Shown: positions 1 through 6,789 of the stretch, piece after piece
Layout of the letters: each line of letters opens with the position of its first letter
Position numbering within the stretch: position 1 is the first letter of the stretch
Assembly (NCBI GenBank): GCA_020350085.1
Contig: CP070706.1
Location: 710,459 to 724,633, forward strand
From: Acidobacteriota bacterium
Lineage (GTDB): Bacteria > Acidobacteriota > Polarisedimenticolia > J045
Reading direction: 5' to 3'
Length of the DNA: 14,175 nucleotides
Program-made: the position numbers and the translations under genes
The notes under the pieces: generated by a model
Seen by the model: only the letters and a program-made list of their open reading frames with translations
The model's database searches: none
What the model was told of the DNA's origin: nothing

Positions 1-154
1 CGGCATGGCGGCGATCGGCTGGATCCTGTTCCGCTCCCTGCGCGGTGACTTCAGCTCAGCTTACTTCACGCCGGTCGACCTCGTCGGGCTTTACTGGCAT
101 CTCGTCGACTTGATCTGGATCTTTCTCTTCCCACTGCTGTATCTGATTGCATAG
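1..154 (+). CDS. Cytochrome c oxidase subunit III, C-terminal fragment (cut by window start)
   Basis: This is the last 50 codons of a haem-copper oxidase subunit III, read in frame from base 2 to the TAG at 152-154. Subunit III is a membrane subunit that supports the catalytic subunit I of the terminal oxidase. The visible end carries the family's last helix: tyrosine-tryptophan-histidine, then a Val-Asp pair, then Trp-Ile-Phe and a Leu-rich run ending Tyr-Leu-Ile-Ala. The YWH(L/F)VD signature is characteristic of bacterial and mitochondrial subunit III. The 5' part lies outside the window. The next gene, subunit IV, begins about 15 bases downstream, so the two are probably co-transcribed with subunits I and II further upstream. 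The family call is firm; the exact oxidase type (aa3 or caa3) is not visible. Confidence 0.9.
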   Translation, partial: GMAAIGWILFRSLRGDFSSAYFTPVDLVGLYWHLVDLIWIFLFPLLYLIA

Positions 155-158
155 CGAT

Positions 159-164
159 AGGTGA
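159..164 (+). promoter_or_regulatory. Ribosome binding site of oxidase subunit IV
   Basis: The hexamer AGGTGA ends five bases before the ATG at 170. It overlaps the alternative GTG at 161, so it supports the ATG as the real start. Confidence 0.6.
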
Positions 165-169
165 GCGCC

Positions 170-541
170 ATGACACATCACCACGACGACGCGCAGGCCG
201 GGCATCCGAGGGTCGGCCATGTCAGTCCGCTCAAGACGCTCGCCGGAGTCTGGGCGGCGCTGATGGTTCTGACGGTAGTCACGGTCGCGGCCGCTCAGGT
301 AAACGTCGGTGATCTCAACATCTGGATCGCCCTGGTGATTGCGGTGGTCAAGGGATCTCTGGTCGTGCTCTACTTCATGCACCTCAAGTACGATAGCCCT
401 TTCAACGCGGTCGTCTTCATTTCAGCACTCGTTTTCGTCATCTTGCTGATCGGCCTGACGCTGCTGGACCGCGAGACCTACACTCCGGACCTGATCCCGG
501 GCTACGCTCCGGCGATGGAGCAACAGCAGCCTCCGGCTTGA
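170..541 (+). CDS. Cytochrome c oxidase subunit IV (prokaryotic type)
   Basis: A 123-residue small membrane subunit of the terminal oxidase. It starts with a His/Asp-rich cytoplasmic stretch and has three predicted membrane helices at about residues 23-43, 50-70 and 79-99. The segment around residues 60-80, with a Val-Lys-Gly start to helix 2, a Tyr-Phe-Met-His-Leu-Lys end and a following Pro-Phe-Asn, is the signature of bacterial subunit IV (CyoD/CtaF/caa3 subunit 4 group). In the family it stabilises the oxidase complex and carries no cofactor. I chose the ATG at 170 over an in-frame GTG at 161 because AGGTGA lies five bases upstream of the ATG. The TGA overlaps the next gene's ATG by one base (TGATG), so translation is probably coupled. 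Length and helix count are normal. Confidence 0.88.
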   Translation: MTHHHDDAQAGHPRVGHVSPLKTLAGVWAALMVLTVVTVAAAQVNVGDLNIWIALVIAVVKGSLVVLYFMHLKYDSPFNAVVFISALVFVILLIGLTLLDRETYTPDLIPGYAPAMEQQQPPA

Positions 542-1167
542 TGGGTTCGCAGCCAGTCCGCGGCGGAAAGGTGCGGCCGTTTCAGCGGCGAATCGTCGAG
601 ACATCAGCACAGCCGCGCTCCTTCGATGCAGGCCTGTTCGGCATGATGCTGTTTCTCGCCTCGCTGACGATGATGTTCGGGGCCGGCTTGGTGGCCTATC
701 TGGCAATCCGGTGGCAGGCTCCCCAGTGGCCACCGCCGGCAACGCCGCCACTACCGCGCGGGATGTGGCTCAGTACGGTGGTCATCGTCGCTTGCAGCGC
801 AGCGCTTCACTGGGCTCTCATGCGCGTACGCGCGCGAGATCCGAAAGGGCTCGTGCGCGGCCTGACGCTCGGGCTCGTGCTCGCCGGCGCCTTCCTGCTG
901 TTCCAGACGGTCAACTGGGTCTCTCTCATCACGCGCGGGGTGACGGCGCGAGCGGACCTATTCGGCTTCACGCTGTTCGTTCTCACGGGGCTTCACGCGG
1001 CGCACGTCATCGGCGGCCTCGTCCCGCTGGTGCTCGTGAACTACCGCGCTCGACGTGGCTTCTACACGCCGTCGAAAAGCAGCGGTCTCGTCTACTGCGG
1101 CCTGTACTGGCATTTTCTGGGTGCGGTATGGTTGGTCATGTTCAGCGTGTTGTACATTGCGGGCTGA
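541..1167 (+). CDS. Second haem-copper oxidase subunit III-like protein
   Basis: A 208-residue COX3-family membrane protein. Five helices are predicted at about residues 31-55, 75-95, 107-131, 142-166 and 184-206. Family marks are the Thr-Gly-Leu-His-Ala-Ala-His-Val segment at 149-156 and the Tyr-Trp-His-Phe motif at 189-192. This last motif continues Leu-Gly-Ala-Val-Trp, whereas the first subunit III of the operon has the usual Val-Asp pair there. The protein is thus a diverged paralogue of the subunit III ending at 154, and both flank subunit IV. It probably packs against subunit I, perhaps in place of or together with the larger subunit III. The ATG overlaps the upstream stop by one base. 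A TTG three bases earlier is a less likely start. The SCO gene follows after 41 bases. Confidence 0.85.
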   Translation: MGSQPVRGGKVRPFQRRIVETSAQPRSFDAGLFGMMLFLASLTMMFGAGLVAYLAIRWQAPQWPPPATPPLPRGMWLSTVVIVACSAALHWALMRVRARDPKGLVRGLTLGLVLAGAFLLFQTVNWVSLITRGVTARADLFGFTLFVLTGLHAAHVIGGLVPLVLVNYRARRGFYTPSKSSGLVYCGLYWHFLGAVWLVMFSVLYIAG

Positions 1168-1208
1168 TCGTCGATGGCTCATCCGCGACGTTGAGGGGAA
1201 GCTTGACC

Positions 1209-1865
1209 ATGCACGGGGAATCAGCTGACAAGTATCCCGCGACCTCGCGCAGGCGCAGATGCGGCGAGAGAGCAGTGCAGGCGCTGATCGGCGTCACCAC
1301 CGGCTTTTCGCTGCTGCTCGTGGTTGGATGCGGATCCGGACCACGAGGGGATGCGGCGCCGCCAGTCATCAAACAGCTTCCCGAGTTTTCGCTGACCAAT
1401 CAGCTCGGAGAGTCGTTCGGCAGCACCGAGCTCGAAGGCCGGCCCTACGTCGCCAACTTCTTCTTCACGAGCTGCGTGACCGTTTGCCCGAGACTGATGC
1501 ATCAGACGGCGACGCTGCGCCGACGCTTTCGAGAAGCTGGGTTCGACGGGATCTGCTTCGTCAGCATCAGCGTCGATCCGGAAGTGGATCGACCGGAGAA
1601 ACTCCGTCGCTACGGCGAACTGCGCAACATCGATTCAGCCGATTGGGTGCTGCTGACGGGAGAGAAACAGTCGATTCGCACGCTGCTCACCGAAGGATTC
1701 ATGGTGGCCGTCGGCCAGCGCGAGCCGCTCGAGGAGGACCTCTACGAGATCGCTCACAGTGCCAAGCTGGTGCTGGTCGATCGGCAAGGAGCCGTGCGTG
1801 GCTACTACAGCACGGACGAGCAAGGTCTGGCGGAGATCTTTCGCGACGCAAGTGTCCTGCGCTGA
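1209..1865 (+). CDS. SCO1/SenC/PrrC-type copper chaperone lipoprotein
   Basis: A 218-residue thioredoxin-fold protein that in its family delivers copper to the CuA site of cytochrome c oxidase subunit II, or keeps that site reduced. An N-terminal hydrophobic stretch (about 24-40) ends in a lipobox-like Leu-Val-Val-Gly-Cys with Cys41, so it is probably anchored on the periplasmic side as a lipoprotein. The metal-binding CxxxC is Cys89-Val-Thr-Val-Cys93. The third ligand expected in the family is His183, in an Ala-His-Ser-Ala-Lys-Leu-Val-Leu-Val-Asp context. The Ser-Ile-Ser-Val-Asp-Pro stretch at 119-124 is also typical. All key residues are present and the length is normal. The ATG at 1209 follows AGGGGA at 1194-1199, nine bases away; longer in-frame starts would run back into the upstream gene. 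It is the last gene of the oxidase operon. Confidence 0.9.
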   Translation: MHGESADKYPATSRRRRCGERAVQALIGVTTGFSLLLVVGCGSGPRGDAAPPVIKQLPEFSLTNQLGESFGSTELEGRPYVANFFFTSCVTVCPRLMHQTATLRRRFREAGFDGICFVSISVDPEVDRPEKLRRYGELRNIDSADWVLLTGEKQSIRTLLTEGFMVAVGQREPLEEDLYEIAHSAKLVLVDRQGAVRGYYSTDEQGLAEIFRDASVLR

Positions 1866-1880
1866 GCGTGCGGTCCAACG

Positions 1881-1974
1881 TGTAGCGACAGGGCTTGCCC
1901 TGTCAACCTCGCGCGCAGCGCGAGAATCATCCGGCGCTGCGCGCCGGTCGGACAACGCAAGCGTTGTCGCTACA
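1881..1974. repeat. Four-hairpin element with 10-bp inverted ends
   Basis: The ends TGTAGCGACA (1881-1890) and TGTCGCTACA (1965-1974) are perfect inverted repeats. Between or overlapping them lie four consecutive perfect hairpins. H1 is 1887-1904 (GACAGGGC, TT loop). H2 is 1908-1924 (CTCGCGC, GCA loop). H3 is 1931-1947 (CCGGCGC, TGC loop). H4 is 1951-1968 (GACAACGC, AA loop). H1 and H4 both open with GACA and close with TGTC. The element fills the space between the convergent SCO and DUF2339-like genes and may act as a two-way transcription or mRNA-decay barrier. It looks like a REP- or MITE-class repeat; whether it recurs elsewhere in the genome cannot be seen here. No poly-T tract follows the stems, so it is not a textbook terminator. 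Confidence 0.8.
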
Positions 1975-3730
1975 GAGGGTTCGCAGAGCGGCGCGCGATG
2001 CGGGAGATGATGATCAGTGCTCCGCCGAGAAAGGCGAGCGAGACGCAGGTCGCGACGGGGACGCCAAAGCGCATGTCGGCGAGCACCAGCTTGACGAGCC
2101 CGCCGCCGAGCAGTACCCAGGCTAGCCAACGCAGCTCGCTGATCGCGGATCTCGCTCCTGTCCAGGCGTAAACGACGGTCAGGATCGAGACCAGCGCGGT
2201 ACCCCACGTCGCGACGGCAGCGCCTCCCGTCAAGCCCGTGGCGGAGAGCGCGTGGGCTCCTGCCCAGACCGAAACCGCGAGAGCATTCCAGCTCGCTGCG
2301 AGCGCGACCAGCAGCTCGGGAGCGAGCCGCCAGGCGGACACTCCGTCACCGCGGCGACGGGTCAGCAGCAGAAGAAGGCAACCGACGCTGGCCGCTGCCG
2401 CCATCAGGCCCGGCGCGCCGAGATTGCTTACCTTCTCCAGCGGGCCGCAAGCAAACAGCCGAAGGCCGGTCCGAATCAGGCCAGCCGATACCGTCGCCAC
2501 GACCGCGTAGACGGCTCCGTGATAGCGGAGCGTGAAACGATCGAGACGTCGGCCGAGTGTGACCGTCACGAGCGCAAGCACCGAGCTGACGACGGCCAGC
2601 TGCGCAGCGCCGAAGGCGATCGGCGTCCCGCCGAGAAGCAGAACTCCACCCAGCGTGGAGTAGAAGTAGAAGTTGCGCTCGTGTCCGCGCCGCCGGTCAG
2701 CCAGCGAGAACGCCGCAGCGTAACAACCCGTGCCGAGAACGAGCACCAGCAGGCCGACCGCGGTGAGCACGCTGGAGTTCTCGCGAGCCAGAATCAAGGC
2801 GCCGACCAGGGCGATCCCAACGGCGAGCACCGGCTGGGCCAGACCGAAGAGCCCGGCCGGCCGGCCGGCGATCAGGGTGCGGTAAGCGAGACCCCCGGCA
2901 TAGACCAATGCGGTGACCACGAGCAGACCACCAACGACGGCAACGGGAAGTGGCGGGTTCGTCTCTGGCCAGCCATGCGAGATGCCCAAGATCAAGACGA
3001 TCATCAGCAACATCGCATCCAGAGTCAGTGCCACCGGCCAGCGCAGGTGCTTCCACACTCGGGAGCCGGCCAGCGGCTCGAGTACCGCACCGATAACCAG
3101 CAGTGCCACGGTGACAGCGAGCAGGTGTCGGGTGCCGGAGGCGAGCACGAACAGCGTCCCAATGCCGCCGAGGATGCCGATCCAACCGATCGCCGCGAGC
3201 TGTAGCCAACCCGTCAGCGCGACGCAGGCCAGCGCGAAGCCGGTCACGATCGCCACGGCGAGCGGTGCAGGAAAGATGGTGAAGCGCAGCGTCGCCTCGC
3301 CGACGAGCGGATACGCTACGAGCATCGCTGCCGTGACGTGGAGCACGGCGCTATCCGCCCGACTGCGCTGCTTGGCTGCGACAGCCAGCCAGAAGGCCGC
3401 GTACACCAGCCCCGCGACGGCGGGGATCCAGGAAGGCACGGCTCCGGTATCCCGCAGTGCGCGGATCAAGAAAGCGCCGGCCATCACGAGCAGTGTGCGC
3501 CCGATCAGCGACACCCACCGGACCGTGGCGGATTCCCTCTCAGGCCGCGGCTCGGTGGCGACGGCGAACGACTCGGAAACCGCAGGCTCGAGCTCTATCT
3601 GAGCTTGTTCGCCCGAGAGCCCCCCCAAGCGGCGCTCGATCGCCTCGAGGCGGCGAGCCAGCTCCGCAACGCGTGCGACGAGTTGCTCGAAACGCGCTCC
3701 GTCGACAGGGCCTGTCGGTTCGACGCTCAC
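1970..3730 (-). CDS. Large polytopic membrane protein, DUF2339-like
   Basis: A 586-residue protein of unknown function. Residues about 10-42 are charged and heptad-like (Arg-Leu-Glu-Ala-Ile-Glu-Arg-Arg-Leu), which suggests a short coiled coil. After a Glu/Pro-rich linker, from about residue 72 to the end there is an almost unbroken series of well over ten hydrophobic helices. The order (coiled coil, linker, many helices beginning with a Gly-Arg-Thr-Leu-Leu-Val segment and an Arg-Asp-Thr-Gly loop) resembles DUF2339 predicted membrane proteins; this is recognition by pattern. The start is a GTG with GGGAGGT (3738-3744) eight bases before it. It lies 72 bases after the small gene of the NrfD operon and could be its last cistron. 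Its TAG stop sits inside the inverted end of the hairpin element. Confidence 0.65.
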   Translation of the reverse strand: MSVEPTGPVDGARFEQLVARVAELARRLEAIERRLGGLSGEQAQIELEPAVSESFAVATEPRPERESATVRWVSLIGRTLLVMAGAFLIRALRDTGAVPSWIPAVAGLVYAAFWLAVAAKQRSRADSAVLHVTAAMLVAYPLVGEATLRFTIFPAPLAVAIVTGFALACVALTGWLQLAAIGWIGILGGIGTLFVLASGTRHLLAVTVALLVIGAVLEPLAGSRVWKHLRWPVALTLDAMLLMIVLILGISHGWPETNPPLPVAVVGGLLVVTALVYAGGLAYRTLIAGRPAGLFGLAQPVLAVGIALVGALILARENSSVLTAVGLLVLVLGTGCYAAAFSLADRRRGHERNFYFYSTLGGVLLLGGTPIAFGAAQLAVVSSVLALVTVTLGRRLDRFTLRYHGAVYAVVATVSAGLIRTGLRLFACGPLEKVSNLGAPGLMAAAASVGCLLLLLTRRRGDGVSAWRLAPELLVALAASWNALAVSVWAGAHALSATGLTGGAAVATWGTALVSILTVVYAWTGARSAISELRWLAWVLLGGGLVKLVLADMRFGVPVATCVSLAFLGGALIIISRIARRSANPL

Positions 3731-3802
3731 ACGCTCGACCTCCCGAGCCTAGCCTGATCAGCTCTGGCTGAACCGGGCCGTTGCGAGCGCGCGTCGCCGC
3801 CG

Positions 3803-4156
3803 TCACGACGGATCGAGTTCAGCCTCCTGCTCACCACCCGTCTCGGGCTCCTCCGTGTCCGAGGCGCTGTCGGGCACGAGTTGTTCGCTGTCCGCCTCCA
3901 CGGGATGCGCTTCGTCGTCGGCAACAGCGGCCCAGGGCGGTCGATATGTCCCCGGCCCCTCCGCGCGCGTCATCGTCTGCTCGATGACGTGAAGCTCATC
4001 CGGCTCACTCGCGAGTTCGATCACCAGCACCACAGGTCCGAGCAGGGGCAGCAGAGCGAGAACGAGCCCGAGCACCGGCACGCGGGATCGGCCGCTGTCG
4101 TCCGATCGACGACCGGTAGGTTTCTCATGGACCGTACGTTTTGACTCGAGGCTCAT
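3803..4156 (-). CDS. Small single-helix membrane protein with acidic tail, unknown function
   Basis: A 117-residue protein I do not recognise. Residues 1-25 are polar and basic, about 26-48 form one strongly hydrophobic helix, and the remainder is Glu/Asp/Pro-rich and probably disordered. It has no cysteine, so no haem or iron-sulfur site. Its ATG overlaps the TGA of the NrfD gene by four bases (ATGA). That makes it part of the same translational unit and a candidate accessory or assembly subunit of the NrfD complex. The basic N-terminus and acidic C-terminus would favour an N-in/C-out orientation under the positive-inside rule. That the gene is real rests on the overlap, the clean helix and the absence of a better reading on either strand. 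Confidence 0.7.
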   Translation of the reverse strand: MSLESKRTVHEKPTGRRSDDSGRSRVPVLGLVLALLPLLGPVVLVIELASEPDELHVIEQTMTRAEGPGTYRPPWAAVADDEAHPVEADSEQLVPDSASDTEEPETGGEQEAELDPS

Positions 4157-5334
4157 GTCGGCACCCCATCACTCTCCGGGGCTTCATACCAAGGTGGCAA
4201 GATTTTCGCGAAAATAGCAAACAAAACGATGGGCAACACGCAAATCAAGACTGCGCTCGCGAGCCCCTCGCGTCCCATGAACTCCCACTTGTAAATCGTG
4301 AAGCCTCGCAGGCTCTTGGAGAACAACTGACCGCCGATGACGACGTTCCAGCGCATGGCGAACACACCGATCAACACGAGAATGGCCATTTCGGCCGAGA
4401 GAAAGATGCGCCAGCGATCAGGCATGCGAACCACCTGCAGCACACCGAGCGCTATCAGCGGGACGAGTGATCCCATGATGATCTGAACCACGACAACGCT
4501 GGTAAACATCTTGCCATGCATCAGCGCTTGAATGATGTCGATCGATTCTTCAGCTTCGTACGTGCGGTGGATCGTATCGAGAAGCTCGAGCGTGAAAGCG
4601 ACGAGTAACGCATAGAACAAGAACGTCGCCATCGCCCGAACGCAGTCGGTGTCGATTCGCACGCGCCGGATGAGGCACGAGGCCATGTAGATCAGCATCA
4701 TCAGCGCGATACCCGAAACGGTCGCCGAGAACACGAACACGACCGGCATCAGCACCGACGACCACCAGGGATTGGCCTTCACCGAGCCGAAGATGAAGCC
4801 GACGTAGCCATGTAGCAGAATCGCTGAAGGAATGCCGAGGATGGTGACCACCGTGGCGATGCGATGATCCGTGTGTCGCGCTTCGTCACTCGTGTCGGTT
4901 ACACCAAGACTGAGGGCGTAGTAGAAGGCGCGAACCATTCCCTTTGCCGCCTCGGCCTTCTTGACGATGTCGACTCTGAACTCGAGCCAGATCTCGACCA
5001 GCAGAATCGCGGTCAGATACCACAAGTAGACGAAACCGAACACCGCCATGGCCGAGGTCGGGTTTGGAGTCGCCATAATCTCGTAGCCGCGCAGCGGCTG
5101 GTGGAGATGAGCCAGCAGTGGCAGCGGAGCCGCCAGCAGGAACGCCAGTGCTGCGAGCAGGCTGATCCGGTATGTCGGCCGCAGTGCCTTGACGTCGAAC
5201 ACCTTCTCCAGCGAAGCGAGAATGAACGCACCAGCAACCAACCCGGTGATGAACGGGTAGACGGCGATCAGCACGCTCCAGGTCAGCTCCTGCTCATTCG
5301 GATAGACGTATCCTTCGAGCCCGCCCATGGTCAC
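4153..5334 (-). CDS. NrfD/PsrC-family quinone-binding membrane subunit
   Basis: A 393-residue integral membrane protein of the NrfD/PsrC/ActC family. Members bind a quinol in the membrane and exchange its electrons with an attached iron-sulfur subunit. Eight or nine helices are predicted, at about 18-40, 57-77, 95-117, 160-182, 192-219, 236-256, 279-303, 310-326 and 358-380. Family-like features include an Arg82-containing loop followed by Asn91-Pro-Thr-Ser (the usual N-P-x-S before helix 3) and the Arg328-Trp-Asn-Val-Val-Ile-Gly-Gly-Gln segment near the C-terminus. The start is a GTG that overlaps the stop of the iron-sulfur gene as GTGA, with AGAGG four bases upstream; an in-frame ATG at 5328 is the alternative. 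The upstream partners (four-cluster Fe-S protein, tetraheme cytochrome) are those expected for a periplasm-facing quinol oxidoreductase. Whether it oxidises or reduces quinone is not visible. Confidence 0.9.
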   Translation of the reverse strand: MTMGGLEGYVYPNEQELTWSVLIAVYPFITGLVAGAFILASLEKVFDVKALRPTYRISLLAALAFLLAAPLPLLAHLHQPLRGYEIMATPNPTSAMAVFGFVYLWYLTAILLVEIWLEFRVDIVKKAEAAKGMVRAFYYALSLGVTDTSDEARHTDHRIATVVTILGIPSAILLHGYVGFIFGSVKANPWWSSVLMPVVFVFSATVSGIALMMLIYMASCLIRRVRIDTDCVRAMATFLFYALLVAFTLELLDTIHRTYEAEESIDIIQALMHGKMFTSVVVVQIIMGSLVPLIALGVLQVVRMPDRWRIFLSAEMAILVLIGVFAMRWNVVIGGQLFSKSLRGFTIYKWEFMGREGLASAVLICVLPIVLFAIFAKILPPWYEAPESDGVPT

Positions 5335-6203
5335 CTCACCTCTTGGTCGAGGTTGCTGTAGAAGACTTTCGGCCGGGTGCCGAGATGCGGCTTGAGCACT
5401 TGCACGCCTCGCGAACGCATGAACTCGACATAATCGGGGTATTTGGCCTCCGCGATGTCGCCCTCGAGCTCACGCATGTCACCAAAGATGCGCGTTCCCG
5501 TCGGACAGGCTTCGACGCAAGCCGGCCGCAGTCCGCGATCGATGCGGTGATAACACAGGGTGCACTTGTCGGCGACCTCGGTCTCGGGGTTGACGAAGCG
5601 ACATCCATAAGGACAAGCCTGGACGCAGTAGGAGCATCCGACGCAGTAGAGGGGATCTACCAGCGTCACACCGTCAGGTGCATCGAAGGTGGCGCCGACC
5701 GGGCAGACCTGTGTGCAAGCGGATGCGTCGCAGTGATTGCACATCTTGGGCACGTGAAAAGCTCGCCGTACCAACTCTGGCTCGGCGATTTCCGGAAAGC
5801 CGAACTCGCCACCATTCGGGCTGTCGACCAGCACCCTCCCGTCGTCCATGATCACGTAGCGCTCGATCCACGTCCGATATCGCGTGACGGGGACGTCGTT
5901 TTCGGCACGACATGCCGCAACGCATCGGCCACATCCGATGCAGCGGTCGATATCCATCGCCATCGACCAGGTGTGCGCGAATCGGGGATCTCGCGAAGGA
6001 TCGAGCGTTGCTGGCATGGATCCGAGCACGGCTCCCGTCGAGGCGACGGCACACACCCCGAGGAAAGCGCGCCGCGTCATCCGAGCGGCCTGCGGCGGCC
6101 CGGCAACCGGCAGTCTCCTCTCACGCGGCCTTCCGGCGGGCTGCGTACCGGCGGAATGAGACTTCGACTTGCCGGGTGACGCGGGTGGGTGCGGGCGGCT
6201 CAC
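5331..6203 (-). CDS. Tat-exported four-cluster [4Fe-4S] ferredoxin-like subunit (NrfC/PsrB/DmsB type)
   Basis: A 290-residue electron-transfer subunit. An N-terminal Thr-Arg-Arg-Ala-Phe-Leu-Gly twin-arginine motif at 43-49, followed by a hydrophobic stretch, marks Tat export. Sixteen cysteines form four [4Fe-4S] sites of the DMSO reductase/NrfC class: Cys88/91/94/98; Cys155/158/163/167; Cys187/190/193/197; and Cys214/217/229/233. The third and fourth cluster motifs show the usual CxxCP-like endings. It should lie on the outer face, bound to the NrfD subunit, passing electrons to the tetraheme cytochrome. The start is a GTG at 6203 that overlaps the cytochrome stop as GTGA, with GGAGG four bases upstream. 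A start at 6242 would overlap the cytochrome gene by 43 bases; the ATG at 6080 would remove a 41-residue N-region but keep the Tat motif. No molybdopterin catalytic subunit is adjacent. Confidence 0.92.
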   Translation of the reverse strand: MSRPHPPASPGKSKSHSAGTQPAGRPRERRLPVAGPPQAARMTRRAFLGVCAVASTGAVLGSMPATLDPSRDPRFAHTWSMAMDIDRCIGCGRCVAACRAENDVPVTRYRTWIERYVIMDDGRVLVDSPNGGEFGFPEIAEPELVRRAFHVPKMCNHCDASACTQVCPVGATFDAPDGVTLVDPLYCVGCSYCVQACPYGCRFVNPETEVADKCTLCYHRIDRGLRPACVEACPTGTRIFGDMRELEGDIAEAKYPDYVEFMRSRGVQVLKPHLGTRPKVFYSNLDQEVR

Positions 6204-6652
6204 ATCGCCTCCGCAGCGTGTGGGTCGTGACATTCGGTGCACGTCATCCCCTCCATGTGCTCCTCAATATCCACCACGGGAAATGCCGCCGGCCGGCCTG
6301 TGCGCTTGTGGTGGCACACTCCACAAAAGTGAGGTATGTCGTCGAGCTCAGGGCGTTTCATCTCTGCCTCGCCGAAACTCTCGACGTGAGCTTGGCCGAC
6401 ACCATGACAGGACTCGCACGACAGGCTCGCGTGCCGACTCGCCGCCACCGACTCGACGGTATCCTCGTGGCATTCTGCACAGGCGCTGTTGCCGATGTGA
6501 CGGGGCTCGCGCTCGCGTAGCTCGTGAACGGCCGCGGCGCGGTAACGACCATACAAGCCGTAGCTGCGCGGGATCACCATCGGGCGCACCACGAAGTACC
6601 CGAGAAGAATCAGAAGGAAGAAGCCGATCAGGCGGGTGATCTGTTCCGGCAT
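6200..6652 (-). CDS. Membrane-anchored tetraheme cytochrome c
   Basis: A 150-residue multihaem cytochrome. Four CxxCH haem-c sites are present: Cys58-Ala-Glu-Cys-His62, Cys79-Glu-Ser-Cys-His83, Cys110-Gly-Val-Cys-His114 and Cys138-Thr-Glu-Cys-His142. Other histidines (for example 74, 89, 115, 132 and 145) could be distal ligands for bis-His haems. Residues about 8-27 form one uncleaved-looking hydrophobic helix, so the protein is probably anchored with its haems in the periplasm. The short length and the final Cys-His-Asp-Pro-His resemble NrfB/DmsE-like or cytochrome c3/c7-type electron carriers. It is the first gene of the overlapping operon with the Fe-S and NrfD subunits, so it is the likely exit point for electrons. 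The ATG follows GAGGAG by five bases. Confidence 0.92.
   Translation of the reverse strand: MPEQITRLIGFFLLILLGYFVVRPMVIPRSYGLYGRYRAAAVHELREREPRHIGNSACAECHEDTVESVAASRHASLSCESCHGVGQAHVESFGEAEMKRPELDDIPHFCGVCHHKRTGRPAAFPVVDIEEHMEGMTCTECHDPHAAEAM
6208..6212 (-). promoter_or_regulatory. Ribosome binding site fixing the Fe-S subunit start
   Basis: On the minus strand, GGAGG lies four bases before the GTG at 6203. With the GTGA overlap it decides this start over an upstream ATG at 6242 and a downstream one at 6080. Confidence 0.65.
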
Positions 6653-6670
6653 GGATTCTCCTCGCTGTTG

Positions 6671-6686
6671 GCGCCGGGACCGGCGC
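6671..6686. repeat. Short hairpin in the leader of the tetraheme cytochrome gene
   Basis: GCGCCG, a GGAC loop and CGGCGC form a perfect 6-bp stem. It lies about 19-34 bases upstream of the cytochrome ATG, just before its ribosome binding site, so it may affect translation. Such short GC stems also arise by chance in high-GC DNA. Confidence 0.3.
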
Positions 6687-6789
6687 TTGCCCTCGGTCGA
6701 GACCCCGCCCAGTCCGCCGAGTCCCGTGCGTGGAACGTGATGTGTGGTGAGCTTATGAGAGCGGCAAACAGCGTGTCCAGCGTCATTTC

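Noticed and set aside
1887..1904. First hairpin of the repeat as a rho-independent terminator of the oxidase operon
   Set aside because: The stem is strong but is followed by AACCTCGC rather than a T run, and it belongs to a larger repeat element. A terminator role remains possible but is not supported by itself.
2252..3205. A 317-codon open frame on the plus strand across the DUF2339-like gene
   Set aside because: Its translation is rich in Arg, Gln, Glu and His with no hydrophobic core or motif, and it is the mirror of a clear polytopic membrane protein. This is the usual GC-rich antisense shadow.
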